From an uncultured Prevotella sp. (GTDB lineage: Bacteria > Bacteroidota > Bacteroidia > Bacteroidales > Bacteroidaceae): a DNA stretch of 12,640 bases. Where the stretch lies: NCBI GenBank assembly GCA_900553965.1, contig USFX01000061.1:1-12640 (forward strand), in the 5' to 3' direction. Positions 6,566 to 12,415 of the stretch are shown piece after piece. How positions within the stretch are numbered: the first letter of the stretch is position 1; each line of letters opens with the position of its first letter. The notes under the pieces were generated by a model. That model saw only the letters and a program-made list of their open reading frames with translations. It made no database searches and was not told the origin of the DNA. The position numbers and the translations under genes are program-made.

Positions 6566-6910
6566 ATGAATCAATACGAAACCGTTTTCATTTTGACTCC
6601 CGTTTTGTCTGATGAACAGATGAAGGAAACGGTCGCTAAATTCAAGAAGGTTCTCACCGACAATGGTGCAGAGATTCTGAATGAAGAGGCATGGGGACTG
6701 AAGAAGATGGCTTATGCTATTCAGAAGAAATCCACAGGCTTCTACTGCCTCATGGAATTCAAGGCTGAGCCTTCGGTAATTAAGACTCTCGACGTTGCAT
6801 ATCGTCGTGATGAGAAAGTAATCCGTTACATGACTGTGAAGCTCGACAAGTATGCAGCACAGTATGCAGAGAAGAGAAGAAACAAATTAGGTAAAAAAGA
6901 GGAGGCTTAA
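6566..6910 (+). CDS. rpsF: 30S ribosomal protein S6 (bS6)
   Basis: The 114-residue protein is a standard-length S6, starting MNQYETVFILTPVLS and containing the family stretch WGLKKMAYAIQKKSTGFY (residues about 43-60) that builds the ferredoxin-like fold, and a basic C-terminal end. S6 binds S18 on the platform of the small subunit. It is first in an operon with rpsR (3-base gap) and rplI, the common bacterial order. Its own start has no Shine-Dalgarno, only an A-rich run (TTAAAAAAAGT), in contrast with the two genes that follow. In Bacteroidetes ribosomes bS6, with bS18 and bS21, forms the pocket that holds the 3' tail of 16S rRNA. Confidence 0.96.
   Translation: MNQYETVFILTPVLSDEQMKETVAKFKKVLTDNGAEILNEEAWGLKKMAYAIQKKSTGFYCLMEFKAEPSVIKTLDVAYRRDEKVIRYMTVKLDKYAAQYAEKRRNKLGKKEEA
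6899..6905 (+). promoter_or_regulatory. Shine-Dalgarno of rpsR inside the rpsF 3' end
   Basis: GAGGAGG lies within the last codons of rpsF, 8 bases before the rpsR ATG. It is a near-complete complement to the 16S rRNA tail and so unusual for this phylum. Confidence 0.8.
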
Positions 6911-6913
6911 GCA

Positions 6914-7180
6914 ATGGCACAAGAATCAGAAATCAGATATTTGACTCCACCTTCAGTGGATACAAAGAAGAAGAAGTATTGCCGTTTCAAGAAGAGCGGT
7001 ATCAAGTATATCGACTACAAGGATCCTGAGTTCCTCAAGAAGTTCTTGAACGAGCAGGGTAAGATTCTTCCCCGTCGTATCACAGGTACTTCTCTGAAGT
7101 ATCAGCGCCGCGTGGCTCAGGCTGTTAAGCGTGCCCGCCAGATAGCTCTGCTGCCTTACGTAACTGACTTGATGAAATAA
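6914..7180 (+). CDS. rpsR: 30S ribosomal protein S18 (bS18)
   Basis: The protein has 88 residues, with the family core YIDYKDPEFLKKFL (about 32-45), the ILPRRITGTS stretch (51-60) and the closing ARQIALLPYV. The N-terminal 20 residues end in a run of four lysines (18-21). S18 forms a heterodimer with S6 before joining the 30S platform. The gene begins 3 bases after the rpsF stop and has a strong Shine-Dalgarno overlapping the rpsF end, so its translation may be both coupled to rpsF and able to initiate independently. In Bacteroidetes S18 contributes to the pocket that covers the anti-Shine-Dalgarno tail. Confidence 0.96.
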   Translation: MAQESEIRYLTPPSVDTKKKKYCRFKKSGIKYIDYKDPEFLKKFLNEQGKILPRRITGTSLKYQRRVAQAVKRARQIALLPYVTDLMK

Positions 7181-7182
7181 TA

Positions 7183-7190
7183 AGGAGGAG
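7183..7190 (+). promoter_or_regulatory. Shine-Dalgarno of rplI
   Basis: AGGAGGAG begins 2 bases after the rpsR stop and leaves 8-10 bases to the rplI ATG. Like that of rpsR it is a strong match to the 16S rRNA tail. Confidence 0.8.
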
Positions 7191-7198
7191 ACAGAATT

Positions 7199-7747
7199 AT
7201 GGAAATAATACTGAAAGAAGATATTATCGGTCTTGGATTTAAGAACGATATCGTGAATGTAAAGCCGGGTTATGGCCGCAACTATCTCATCCCCCAGGGT
7301 AAGGGCGTTATCGCTTCTCCGTCAGCACGCAAGATTCTCGCCGAGAACTTGAAGCAGCAGGCTCACAAGCTCGCCGCTATCAAGGCTGAGGCAGAGAAGA
7401 AGGCTGATGCTCTGAAGGACGTAGCTCTCACAATCTCTGTAAAGGTGAGCGCAACAGGTGTTACTTACGGTTCTGTGAACGCTGCTCATGTAGCTGAGGA
7501 ACTGAAGAAGCTCGGTCATGAGGTTGACCGCAAGATTATCACCATGCGTGATATCAAGACTGTTGGTGATTTCGTTGCTACAGTACACTTTCACAAGGAG
7601 GTTCTTGTTGAAATCCCCGTTAAGGTTATCGACGAGAATGCTAAGGTCGTAGCACCCGAGGCTGAGGAGGTCGTTGAGAACGCTCCCGTTTCCGAAGAGG
7701 TGGCACCTGTTGCTGAGAATGTAGAAGAAGCGTCTGCTGCAGAATAA
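7199..7747 (+). CDS. rplI: 50S ribosomal protein L9 (bL9) with acidic C-terminal tail
   Basis: The 182-residue protein has the L9 N-terminal domain (1-50, with MEIILKEDIIGLG and PGYGRNYLIPQGKG), the long connecting helix (about 42-75) and the C-terminal RNA-binding domain ending near 148. L9 binds 23S rRNA at the base of the L1 stalk and spans to neighbouring ribosomes, helping frame maintenance. The usual length is about 148; here about 33 extra residues form an acidic Ala/Val/Glu/Pro tail with repeated APxxEEV and VAPVAENVEE-like units. The tail is of low complexity and probably disordered. The gene is last in the S6-S18-L9 operon, 18 bases after rpsR, and ends before a clear terminator. 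Confidence 0.95.
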   Translation: MEIILKEDIIGLGFKNDIVNVKPGYGRNYLIPQGKGVIASPSARKILAENLKQQAHKLAAIKAEAEKKADALKDVALTISVKVSATGVTYGSVNAAHVAEELKKLGHEVDRKIITMRDIKTVGDFVATVHFHKEVLVEIPVKVIDENAKVVAPEAEEVVENAPVSEEVAPVAENVEEASAAE

Positions 7748-7783
7748 TCATGCTGTAAAGCAAATCATATTTTATTATACATT

Positions 7784-7820
7784 AAATCCCGGCCTCTCAA
7801 CGATGGCTGGGATTTTTTTT
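7784..7820 (+). terminator. Intrinsic terminator of the ribosomal operon
   Basis: Arms AAATCCCGGCC (7784-7794) and GGCTGGGATTT (7805-7815) pair with one G-U around a 10-base loop, followed by an unbroken run of T to 7820. It starts 37 bases after the rplI stop. Confidence 0.93.
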
Positions 7821-7907
7821 GTTTCATTATGATGGCGTCTTTGGATGCTTAAGGAGCTGGTTTTCGGATAGTTCCTTGTTTAGTAGTGTTCTTGTTCGTA
7901 GGATAAC

Positions 7908-7940
7908 GAAAAAGTCGCCGGACTGTGTCCGACGACTTTT
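7908..7940 (-). terminator. Terminator of the small lipoprotein gene
   Basis: Arms AAAAGTCG-C-CGGAC (7910-7923) and GTCCG-A-CGACTTTT (7927-7940) pair apart from one C/A mismatch, around a 3-base loop. On the minus strand the stem is followed by TTTTTCG. The plus side is also T-rich, so it could act in both directions. It lies 33 bases beyond the lipoprotein stop. Confidence 0.85.
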
Positions 7941-7972
7941 CTTTCTCTCTTTAAGCTCGAGTGTGCAACTGA

Positions 7973-8149
7973 TTACTCAGCAACAGTGCTGTCAACAGCG
8001 GCAGAGTCAACAACAGCTGAATCAACAACAGCGCTGTCAACAACAACGACAGTGTCAGAATCTACAGGAGCAGCCTGATTTGTCTTGTTACCACATGATG
8101 CGAATGAGATAGCTGCAGCAGCTACGAACATAAATACTAATGTCTTCAT
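7973..8149 (-). CDS. Small repeat-built lipoprotein (58 residues)
   Basis: This short gene encodes 58 residues. Residues 1-18 are a lipoprotein signal peptide (MKTLVFMFVAAAAISFAS) with the lipobox cysteine at C19, followed by GNKTNQ. After the acylated cysteine the mature part has only 40 residues: a short linker and then five-residue units of the form V-V-D-S-A (36-55), ending AE. No negatively charged residue follows C19 directly, the first being D30. The call is supported by a perfect -7 box upstream, a strong terminator downstream and the coherent signal peptide. It should be anchored to the membrane by its lipid. I know no function; the mature part is acidic and probably unstructured, more like a spacer or envelope-abundant peptide than an enzyme. 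It is divergent from mtaB and convergent with the ribosomal operon. Confidence 0.85.
   Translation of the reverse strand: MKTLVFMFVAAAAISFASCGNKTNQAAPVDSDTVVVVDSAVVDSAVVDSAAVDSTVAE
7985..8044 (-). repeat. 15-base tandem repeat within the lipoprotein gene
   Basis: Four consecutive 15-base units, read on the minus strand as GTTGTTGACAGCGCT, GTTGTTGATTCAGCT, GTTGTTGACTCTGCC and GCTGTTGACAGCACT, encode VVDSA, VVDSA, VVDSA and AVDST. Serine and aspartate codons vary between copies while the peptide is kept, which points to selection on the protein. Confidence 0.85.
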
Positions 8150-8200
8150 TTCTTTTGCTTTTTAAATCTGTAAAACAATCATTTGTTTATTAAAACGTTG

Positions 8201-8208
8201 CAAAGGTA
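8201..8208 (-). promoter_or_regulatory. Promoter -7 box of the small lipoprotein gene
   Basis: On the minus strand this reads TACCTTTG, a perfect TAnnTTTG. It gives a leader of about 48 bases with an A-rich stretch (AAAAAGCAAAAGAA) just before the ATG. No good -33 TTTG was found. Confidence 0.65.
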
Positions 8209-8377
8209 AACATTTTTTTGATACGTTGTGCTATTTTTTAGATATTTTTTTGCCCCCATTTTGTAACTTTTTCGCAAAGCACTGTCAATCAGTGAATTAT
8301 GAAGTGTTAAAAATGCAATTATAATTAGGCAAATGCTATAAATCCGTCGTTCCGGCAGTAGTTTATCAAAAAATGCG

Positions 8378-8385
8378 TACCTTTG
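8378..8385 (+). promoter_or_regulatory. mtaB promoter -7 box
   Basis: TACCTTTG is a perfect TAnnTTTG box, 25 bases before the mtaB ATG, giving a leader of about 20 bases. A matching -33 box is not evident. Confidence 0.65.
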
Positions 8386-8410
8386 CGGATGAAATACTCA
8401 CATTATATAT

Positions 8411-9829
8411 ATGATAGATTCGTCAGCCTTTCAAGGTAAGAAAGCAGCCTACTTCACATTGGGCTGCAAACTGAATTTCTCGGAAACATCCACTTTCGGC
8501 AAGATGCTTCAGGAACTGGGAGTCGTTACGGCCGGTAAGAGTGAGAAAGCGGATTTGTGTATCATCAATACTTGTTCGGTCACGGAGGTCGCCGATCATA
8601 AGTGCCGTCAGGCCATCCATAGGCTTGTGCGTAATAATCCCGGTGCCTTTGTCGTGGTTACAGGATGCTATGCCCAGCTTGAAGCAGAGACGGTCGGTAA
8701 GATTGACGGAGTTAATCTTGTGCTTGGAGCTAACGAGAAAGCCAGCCTTATACAATTCCTTTCTGATGCCTGGAGCGTCAATTTGAGTGAAGACACCGGT
8801 AATGGTAAGGCTGTGTCAGCTGTTGGGCAGGTCGCATCAGGTGATGGGCTGTCCGTAAACGCTGGCCTTTCGTCAGGATGTGAGGTCCATAGAGTCAGGA
8901 CAAAGGACATCAAGACATTTGCTCCGAGCTGTTCGAGAGGCAACCGTACGCGATATTTCCTGAAGGTACAGGACGGTTGCGATTATTTCTGTACCTATTG
9001 CACAATCCCATACGCCCGCGGTTTCAGCCGCAATCCGACCATAGCGTCGCTCGTCAGTCAGGCTGAGGAAGCCGCTGCCGAGGGTGGAAAGGAGATTGTG
9101 TTGACTGGAGGGAACATCGGAGACTTCGGCAAGACGACTGGTGAGAGTTTCTTTGAACTCGTCAAGGCGCTTGACGGCGTGACCGGAATAAGGCGTTTCC
9201 GGATCAGCAGTTTGGAGCCGGATCTGCTCAGTGACGGACTTATTGACTACTGTGCGGAGAGCCGGGCGTTCATGCCCCATTTCCATATACCGCTGCAGAG
9301 CGGAAGCGACACCGTCCTGAAGCTCATGCACCGCCATTACGACAGCTCACTGTTTGCCGGCAAGATACGCCGTATCAAACAGGCCATGCCTGATGCTTTC
9401 ATCGGTGTCGACGTTATGGTGGGGTGTCGCGGTGAGACTCCGGAATGTTTTGAGGAGACATTTGAATTCCTTTCCGGGCTTGATGTCACCCAGCTTCACG
9501 TCTTCCCTTATTCCGAGCGCCCCGGTACGGCGGCCCTGAAAATCCCGTATATCGTTGACGACAGGACAAAGAAGGAGCGGAGCCGCCGCCTTCTTGAGCT
9601 GTCTGACGCAAAGACGCTGGCTTTCTATGAGCGTTTCATCGGCATGGAAGCGGAAGTCCTGTTCGAGAAAGCGCCGCGCGGGAAGGCCATGCATGGGTTC
9701 ACGCGCAACTATGTGCGTGTCGAGCTGTCGCCGGCGAAGGCAAAGGAAGAGTATGACAACATGTTGATAAACGTCCGTCTTACGTCGTTCAACCATGACA
9801 AGACGGCATTGATAGCAGAGATATTATGA
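8411..9829 (+). CDS. mtaB: tRNA t6A37 methylthiotransferase MtaB
   Basis: The 472-residue protein has the three-part MiaB/MtaB layout. The N-terminal UPF0004 domain carries the auxiliary-cluster cysteines C19 (TLGCKLN), C55 (NTCS) and C86 (TGCYA). The radical SAM domain has C190-x3-C194-x2-C197. A TRAM-like RNA-binding end covers about 405-472. TLGCKLN rather than the MiaB-type TYGCQMN favours MtaB, which adds a methylthio group at C2 of t6A37 in ANN-decoding tRNAs, using SAM and two 4Fe-4S clusters. The linker between the first two domains (about 118-186) is long and rich in Gly, Ser, Ala and Val; I expect it to be some 20-30 residues longer than in Bacteroides relatives. The gene has its own promoter and overlaps the next gene by 4 bases (ATGA), so the two are likely translationally coupled. 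Confidence 0.92.
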   Translation: MIDSSAFQGKKAAYFTLGCKLNFSETSTFGKMLQELGVVTAGKSEKADLCIINTCSVTEVADHKCRQAIHRLVRNNPGAFVVVTGCYAQLEAETVGKIDGVNLVLGANEKASLIQFLSDAWSVNLSEDTGNGKAVSAVGQVASGDGLSVNAGLSSGCEVHRVRTKDIKTFAPSCSRGNRTRYFLKVQDGCDYFCTYCTIPYARGFSRNPTIASLVSQAEEAAAEGGKEIVLTGGNIGDFGKTTGESFFELVKALDGVTGIRRFRISSLEPDLLSDGLIDYCAESRAFMPHFHIPLQSGSDTVLKLMHRHYDSSLFAGKIRRIKQAMPDAFIGVDVMVGCRGETPECFEETFEFLSGLDVTQLHVFPYSERPGTAALKIPYIVDDRTKKERSRRLLELSDAKTLAFYERFIGMEAEVLFEKAPRGKAMHGFTRNYVRVELSPAKAKEEYDNMLINVRLTSFNHDKTALIAEIL

Positions 9830-10857
9830 AAAGGACAGCCATTGTAATCCTCAACTGGAACGGCCGCGAGATGCTGCGCCGTTACCTTCCCTCTGTGTTG
9901 CGCTATTCAAACGAGGACGCCGACGTCTACGTGGCGGACAACGCTTCCGCCGACGGCTCCCTTGACATGTTGCGCCGGGAGTTTCCCGCCTGTCGTCTAA
10001 TAGAGCTTGACCGCAACTGGGGATTTGCCGAAGGCTACAACAAAGCCCTTGCGCAGGTTGATGCGGAATACTATCTTCTGCTCAATTCCGACATAGAAGT
10101 GACCCACCATTGGCTCACCCCCATGATTGAGTTCATGGACAACCATCATGAGGTTGCCGCCTGTCAGCCCAAGCTCCTGTCCATGGCCGACCGTGACTGC
10201 TTTGAATATGCCGGAGCGAGTGGGGGACTGATTGACCGCTATGGTTATCCGTTCTGCCGCGGACGCATTTTCGACACCGTCGAGCGCGACAGCGGCCAGT
10301 ATGACTACCAGCAGGAAATTCTGTGGGCTACGGGTGCCGCCCTGATGATACGCTCGGCTGACTATTGGGCCGTCGGGGGGCTTGACGGGCGTTTCTTCGC
10401 CCATAACGAAGAGATAGACCTGTGCTGGCGTCTCGGTATCAGAGGTCGGAAAGTCTGCTGCATACCGGAGAGCAGTGTGTTCCATGTCGGCGGCGGAACC
10501 CTTCCCAAAAGCAATCCGATGAAGACATTCCTTAACTTCCGCAACAATCTGACCATGCTTTATAAATGTCTGCCGGACGAAGAGTTGAGTCACGTGATGC
10601 GAATGAGATGGTTCCTCGACTATCTTGCCGCTTTCGAGATGCTAGTGCTGAAGCGCAGTTGGGGCGATTTCAAGGCTGTCTTCCGTGCGCGCCATGCCTT
10701 CCGGAAGTGGAAACACGAGTTCCGCGCCGACCGCGAGGCAATACAGAAGAGCCGTACGGCCGGCCAAGTCACAGGATATTGCCGGTTCTCAATACTCTGG
10801 CAGTATTACGTGAAAGGTAAGAAGATGTATTCGGAATTGTCGCCGAAGGACGAATAA
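9826..10857 (+). CDS. Family 2 glycosyltransferase (GT-A fold)
   Basis: The 343-residue protein starts in the nucleotide-sugar domain: AIVILNWNG (5-13), VADNASADGS (36-45), the NWGFAEGYN loop (64-72) and the metal-binding variant NSD (87-89). ATGAALMIR follows near 168-176, and the acceptor-side acidic motif EEIDLCWR is at 195-202. This pattern is that of the GT2 rhamnosyl- or glycosyltransferases used for cell-surface polysaccharide or glycolipid synthesis. The C-terminal 100 residues are basic and aromatic with no clear membrane segment, so it may act at the inner face of the cytoplasmic membrane. The donor sugar and acceptor cannot be read from the sequence. It overlaps mtaB by 4 bases and ends just before the first copy of the interspersed repeat. 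No other polysaccharide gene is nearby. Confidence 0.9.
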   Translation: MKRTAIVILNWNGREMLRRYLPSVLRYSNEDADVYVADNASADGSLDMLRREFPACRLIELDRNWGFAEGYNKALAQVDAEYYLLLNSDIEVTHHWLTPMIEFMDNHHEVAACQPKLLSMADRDCFEYAGASGGLIDRYGYPFCRGRIFDTVERDSGQYDYQQEILWATGAALMIRSADYWAVGGLDGRFFAHNEEIDLCWRLGIRGRKVCCIPESSVFHVGGGTLPKSNPMKTFLNFRNNLTMLYKCLPDEELSHVMRMRWFLDYLAAFEMLVLKRSWGDFKAVFRARHAFRKWKHEFRADREAIQKSRTAGQVTGYCRFSILWQYYVKGKKMYSELSPKDE

Positions 10858-10886
10858 TGTAAACGCAAAGACGCCGAGACGCAAAG
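10857..10886 (+). repeat. Interspersed repeat, copy 1
   Basis: The copy begins on the last base of the glycosyltransferase stop codon: ATGTAAACGCAAAGACGCC, then GAGA, then CGCAAAG. Compared with the reverse complement of copy 3 it differs at two positions over 30 bases. Confidence 0.85.
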
Positions 10887-10940
10887 AATTTAATTATAAG
10901 CAGTCTATATTTTGAACACAGCGACACAATAGTCGTATTT

Positions 10941-11019
10941 TAAACGCAAAGACGCCAAATCGCAAAGTATTATTATGATAGAACATAAACTTTGCGTTTT
11001 GGCGTCTTTGCGTTTACAT
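10941..11019. repeat. Interspersed repeat, copies 2 and 3 as a long hairpin
   Basis: Copy 2 (10941-10967, TAAACGCAAAGACGCC then AAATCGCAAAG) and copy 3 (10990-11019, opposite orientation) are complementary over 27 bases with a single mismatch and enclose a 22-base AT-rich loop. Copy 3 also shares the ACAT end matching copy 1. The hairpin lies between two convergent genes and may serve as a bidirectional terminator. No transposase is nearby. Confidence 0.88.
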
Positions 11020-11043
11020 ATATAGTATATTGTTCGTTCCTGT

Positions 11044-12270
11044 TTATTCGATGATCACCGGATTGTTCAGTTCATCCTTCCATTCCTTCAGATACTCAAA
11101 CCATTCCTTGGCGCTGTGGTATCCGAATTCCTCGTTGTCAGAGCCGAACGTGATGTTATAGTGAAGCTCGTCCGTTGCATTTCCGATAACGAAAGGATAG
11201 TTGTCCTTGTTGGCGGGCAGTTCGCTGACGACATTCTTTGCCGGTATGCAGATTCCGAGGCCGACGGTCTCGCGCTTGTGGCCGGCCGAATCTTTCTCCG
11301 ACACGGGCCAGTCCGTGCCCCAGCATCCGCGCAGACCCTTCTTGTCGGATATCTCCTCAGAGTTCTTCACGTTGATGATTCCCGTGGCAAACTGATATTC
11401 CGGCACGGCCTTGTTGAACTTCACGTCCACGAAGCAGTCGCGGCGGCCGGCATACAGTGTGTAGCGGGCGGCCATGTCGATTTTCTCCTTGCCGGCGTTC
11501 ATCGTGTTCCAGCCCTCGTCAATCACCTCGACGATGGTGCGCAGCGGACCGCGTGAGACGATGCGCAGCGTGCGGTGGTCAACGTCCTTGAGCATCTGCG
11601 GAGCCGTTCCGTTCCATCCGCGCAGCGCTCCCAGACCGAATGTCTCGCCGACCCACAGCACGTCGTCGCCATAGCCGGCTGCCTTCTGGTCCTTGTCGGG
11701 ATAGAACTGCGTGTCCTTGATCTCCAGTCCCTTGCGGTACTTTCCGTATGTGTCGACCGTCTGACGGTGGTCGAAGTAGATGCGGTAGGCCACCATGTCG
11801 TTCTCAAATGCCGGACCGTGGTGGTGGAGCATCCAGTAGGGGTTGGTCCCGTTGTCCACCGTCAGGCTGCTGATGTAGAGGTCCTGCTTGTTTGAACTCT
11901 TGATTTTCTTGTTCGACATCATCATCTCGGCATAAACCTGCGGCGCATATTCGCGCGGCTTGCCCGTCGGCAGCAGCTCCACGCTGAACGTCCGGCGGCC
12001 TTTCTTGTCCATGTCCGTCATGAAGCAGAGCTCGTCGAACGTGCCGTCGCCGTCAAGATCGTCGAGCTGCGACGGAATCTCCTTGCCGTCACATGTCACC
12101 ACGGCACTCCTCACCTTCATGCCGCCATAGTTCTTCAACTGTAGCACCACCGGCACGGCCTTGCGTCCGGTCTTCGCCTTGTTAGTCACGTTAACGCTGA
12201 AAGTCTTCTGCGCCATGGCCGCCTGACCGACGGCGGCAAGCAGAAGCAGCGACACCAATTCCTTTTTCAT
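11044..12270 (-). CDS. Secreted DUF4861-like protein
   Basis: With the start at 12270 the protein has 408 residues and begins with a signal peptide: MKKE, hydrophobic stretch 5-18 and a likely cleavage after AMA (20), before QKTFSV. An upstream extension to 12456 is rejected because it would put the signal peptide at residue 63, overrun the promoter and overlap the next gene. Residues 66-81 (PSQLDDLDGDGTFDEL) contain a D-x-D-x-D-G-x-x-D-E calcium-loop-like motif (D71, D73, D75, D79, E80). The centre has AYRIYFDHRQTVDTYGK and the GDDVLWVGETFGLG region typical, as I remember it, of the DUF4861 family. Members often occur near polysaccharide lyases and pectin-related glycoside hydrolases. Catalytic function here is unknown. 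No SusC/SusD, regulator or other polysaccharide gene is visible. Its neighbour to the left is the repeat hairpin. Confidence 0.8.
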   Translation of the reverse strand: MKKELVSLLLLAAVGQAAMAQKTFSVNVTNKAKTGRKAVPVVLQLKNYGGMKVRSAVVTCDGKEIPSQLDDLDGDGTFDELCFMTDMDKKGRRTFSVELLPTGKPREYAPQVYAEMMMSNKKIKSSNKQDLYISSLTVDNGTNPYWMLHHHGPAFENDMVAYRIYFDHRQTVDTYGKYRKGLEIKDTQFYPDKDQKAAGYGDDVLWVGETFGLGALRGWNGTAPQMLKDVDHRTLRIVSRGPLRTIVEVIDEGWNTMNAGKEKIDMAARYTLYAGRRDCFVDVKFNKAVPEYQFATGIINVKNSEEISDKKGLRGCWGTDWPVSEKDSAGHKRETVGLGICIPAKNVVSELPANKDNYPFVIGNATDELHYNITFGSDNEEFGYHSAKEWFEYLKEWKDELNNPVIIE

Positions 12271-12321
12271 CTCTATGTACCTAAATTTTTTATTTGTTTT
12301 ATAGTTAGCTTTCTGATTCCA

Positions 12322-12329
12322 CAAAGTTA
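12322..12329 (-). promoter_or_regulatory. Promoter -7 box of the DUF4861-like gene
   Basis: On the minus strand the box reads TAACTTTG, a perfect TAnnTTTG, with about 47 bases of AT-rich leader to the ATG at 12270. It falls in the 145-base gap after the YhcC-like gene, so the gene is probably transcribed separately. No clear -33 box or terminator of the upstream gene is visible in the gap. Confidence 0.65.
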
Positions 12330-12415
12330 CGGAAAATAGCCCGAACGGCGGCCTTTTTCCCGGCAAATAACGCTCCGTTTCACATCTTTTGTCTTTCCCG
12401 GCGCCTCCGCCTGAC

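Noticed and set aside
7819..8112. 97-codon glutamine-rich plus-strand frame
   Set aside because: The glutamine run is the antisense of the GTTGTTGAC repeat in the lipoprotein gene, which has promoter, lipobox and terminator in the other direction.
10857..11019. CRISPR array
   Set aside because: Only three copies, one inverted, with unequal spacing (about 54 and 22 bases) and no cas genes; the pattern is that of a palindromic interspersed repeat.
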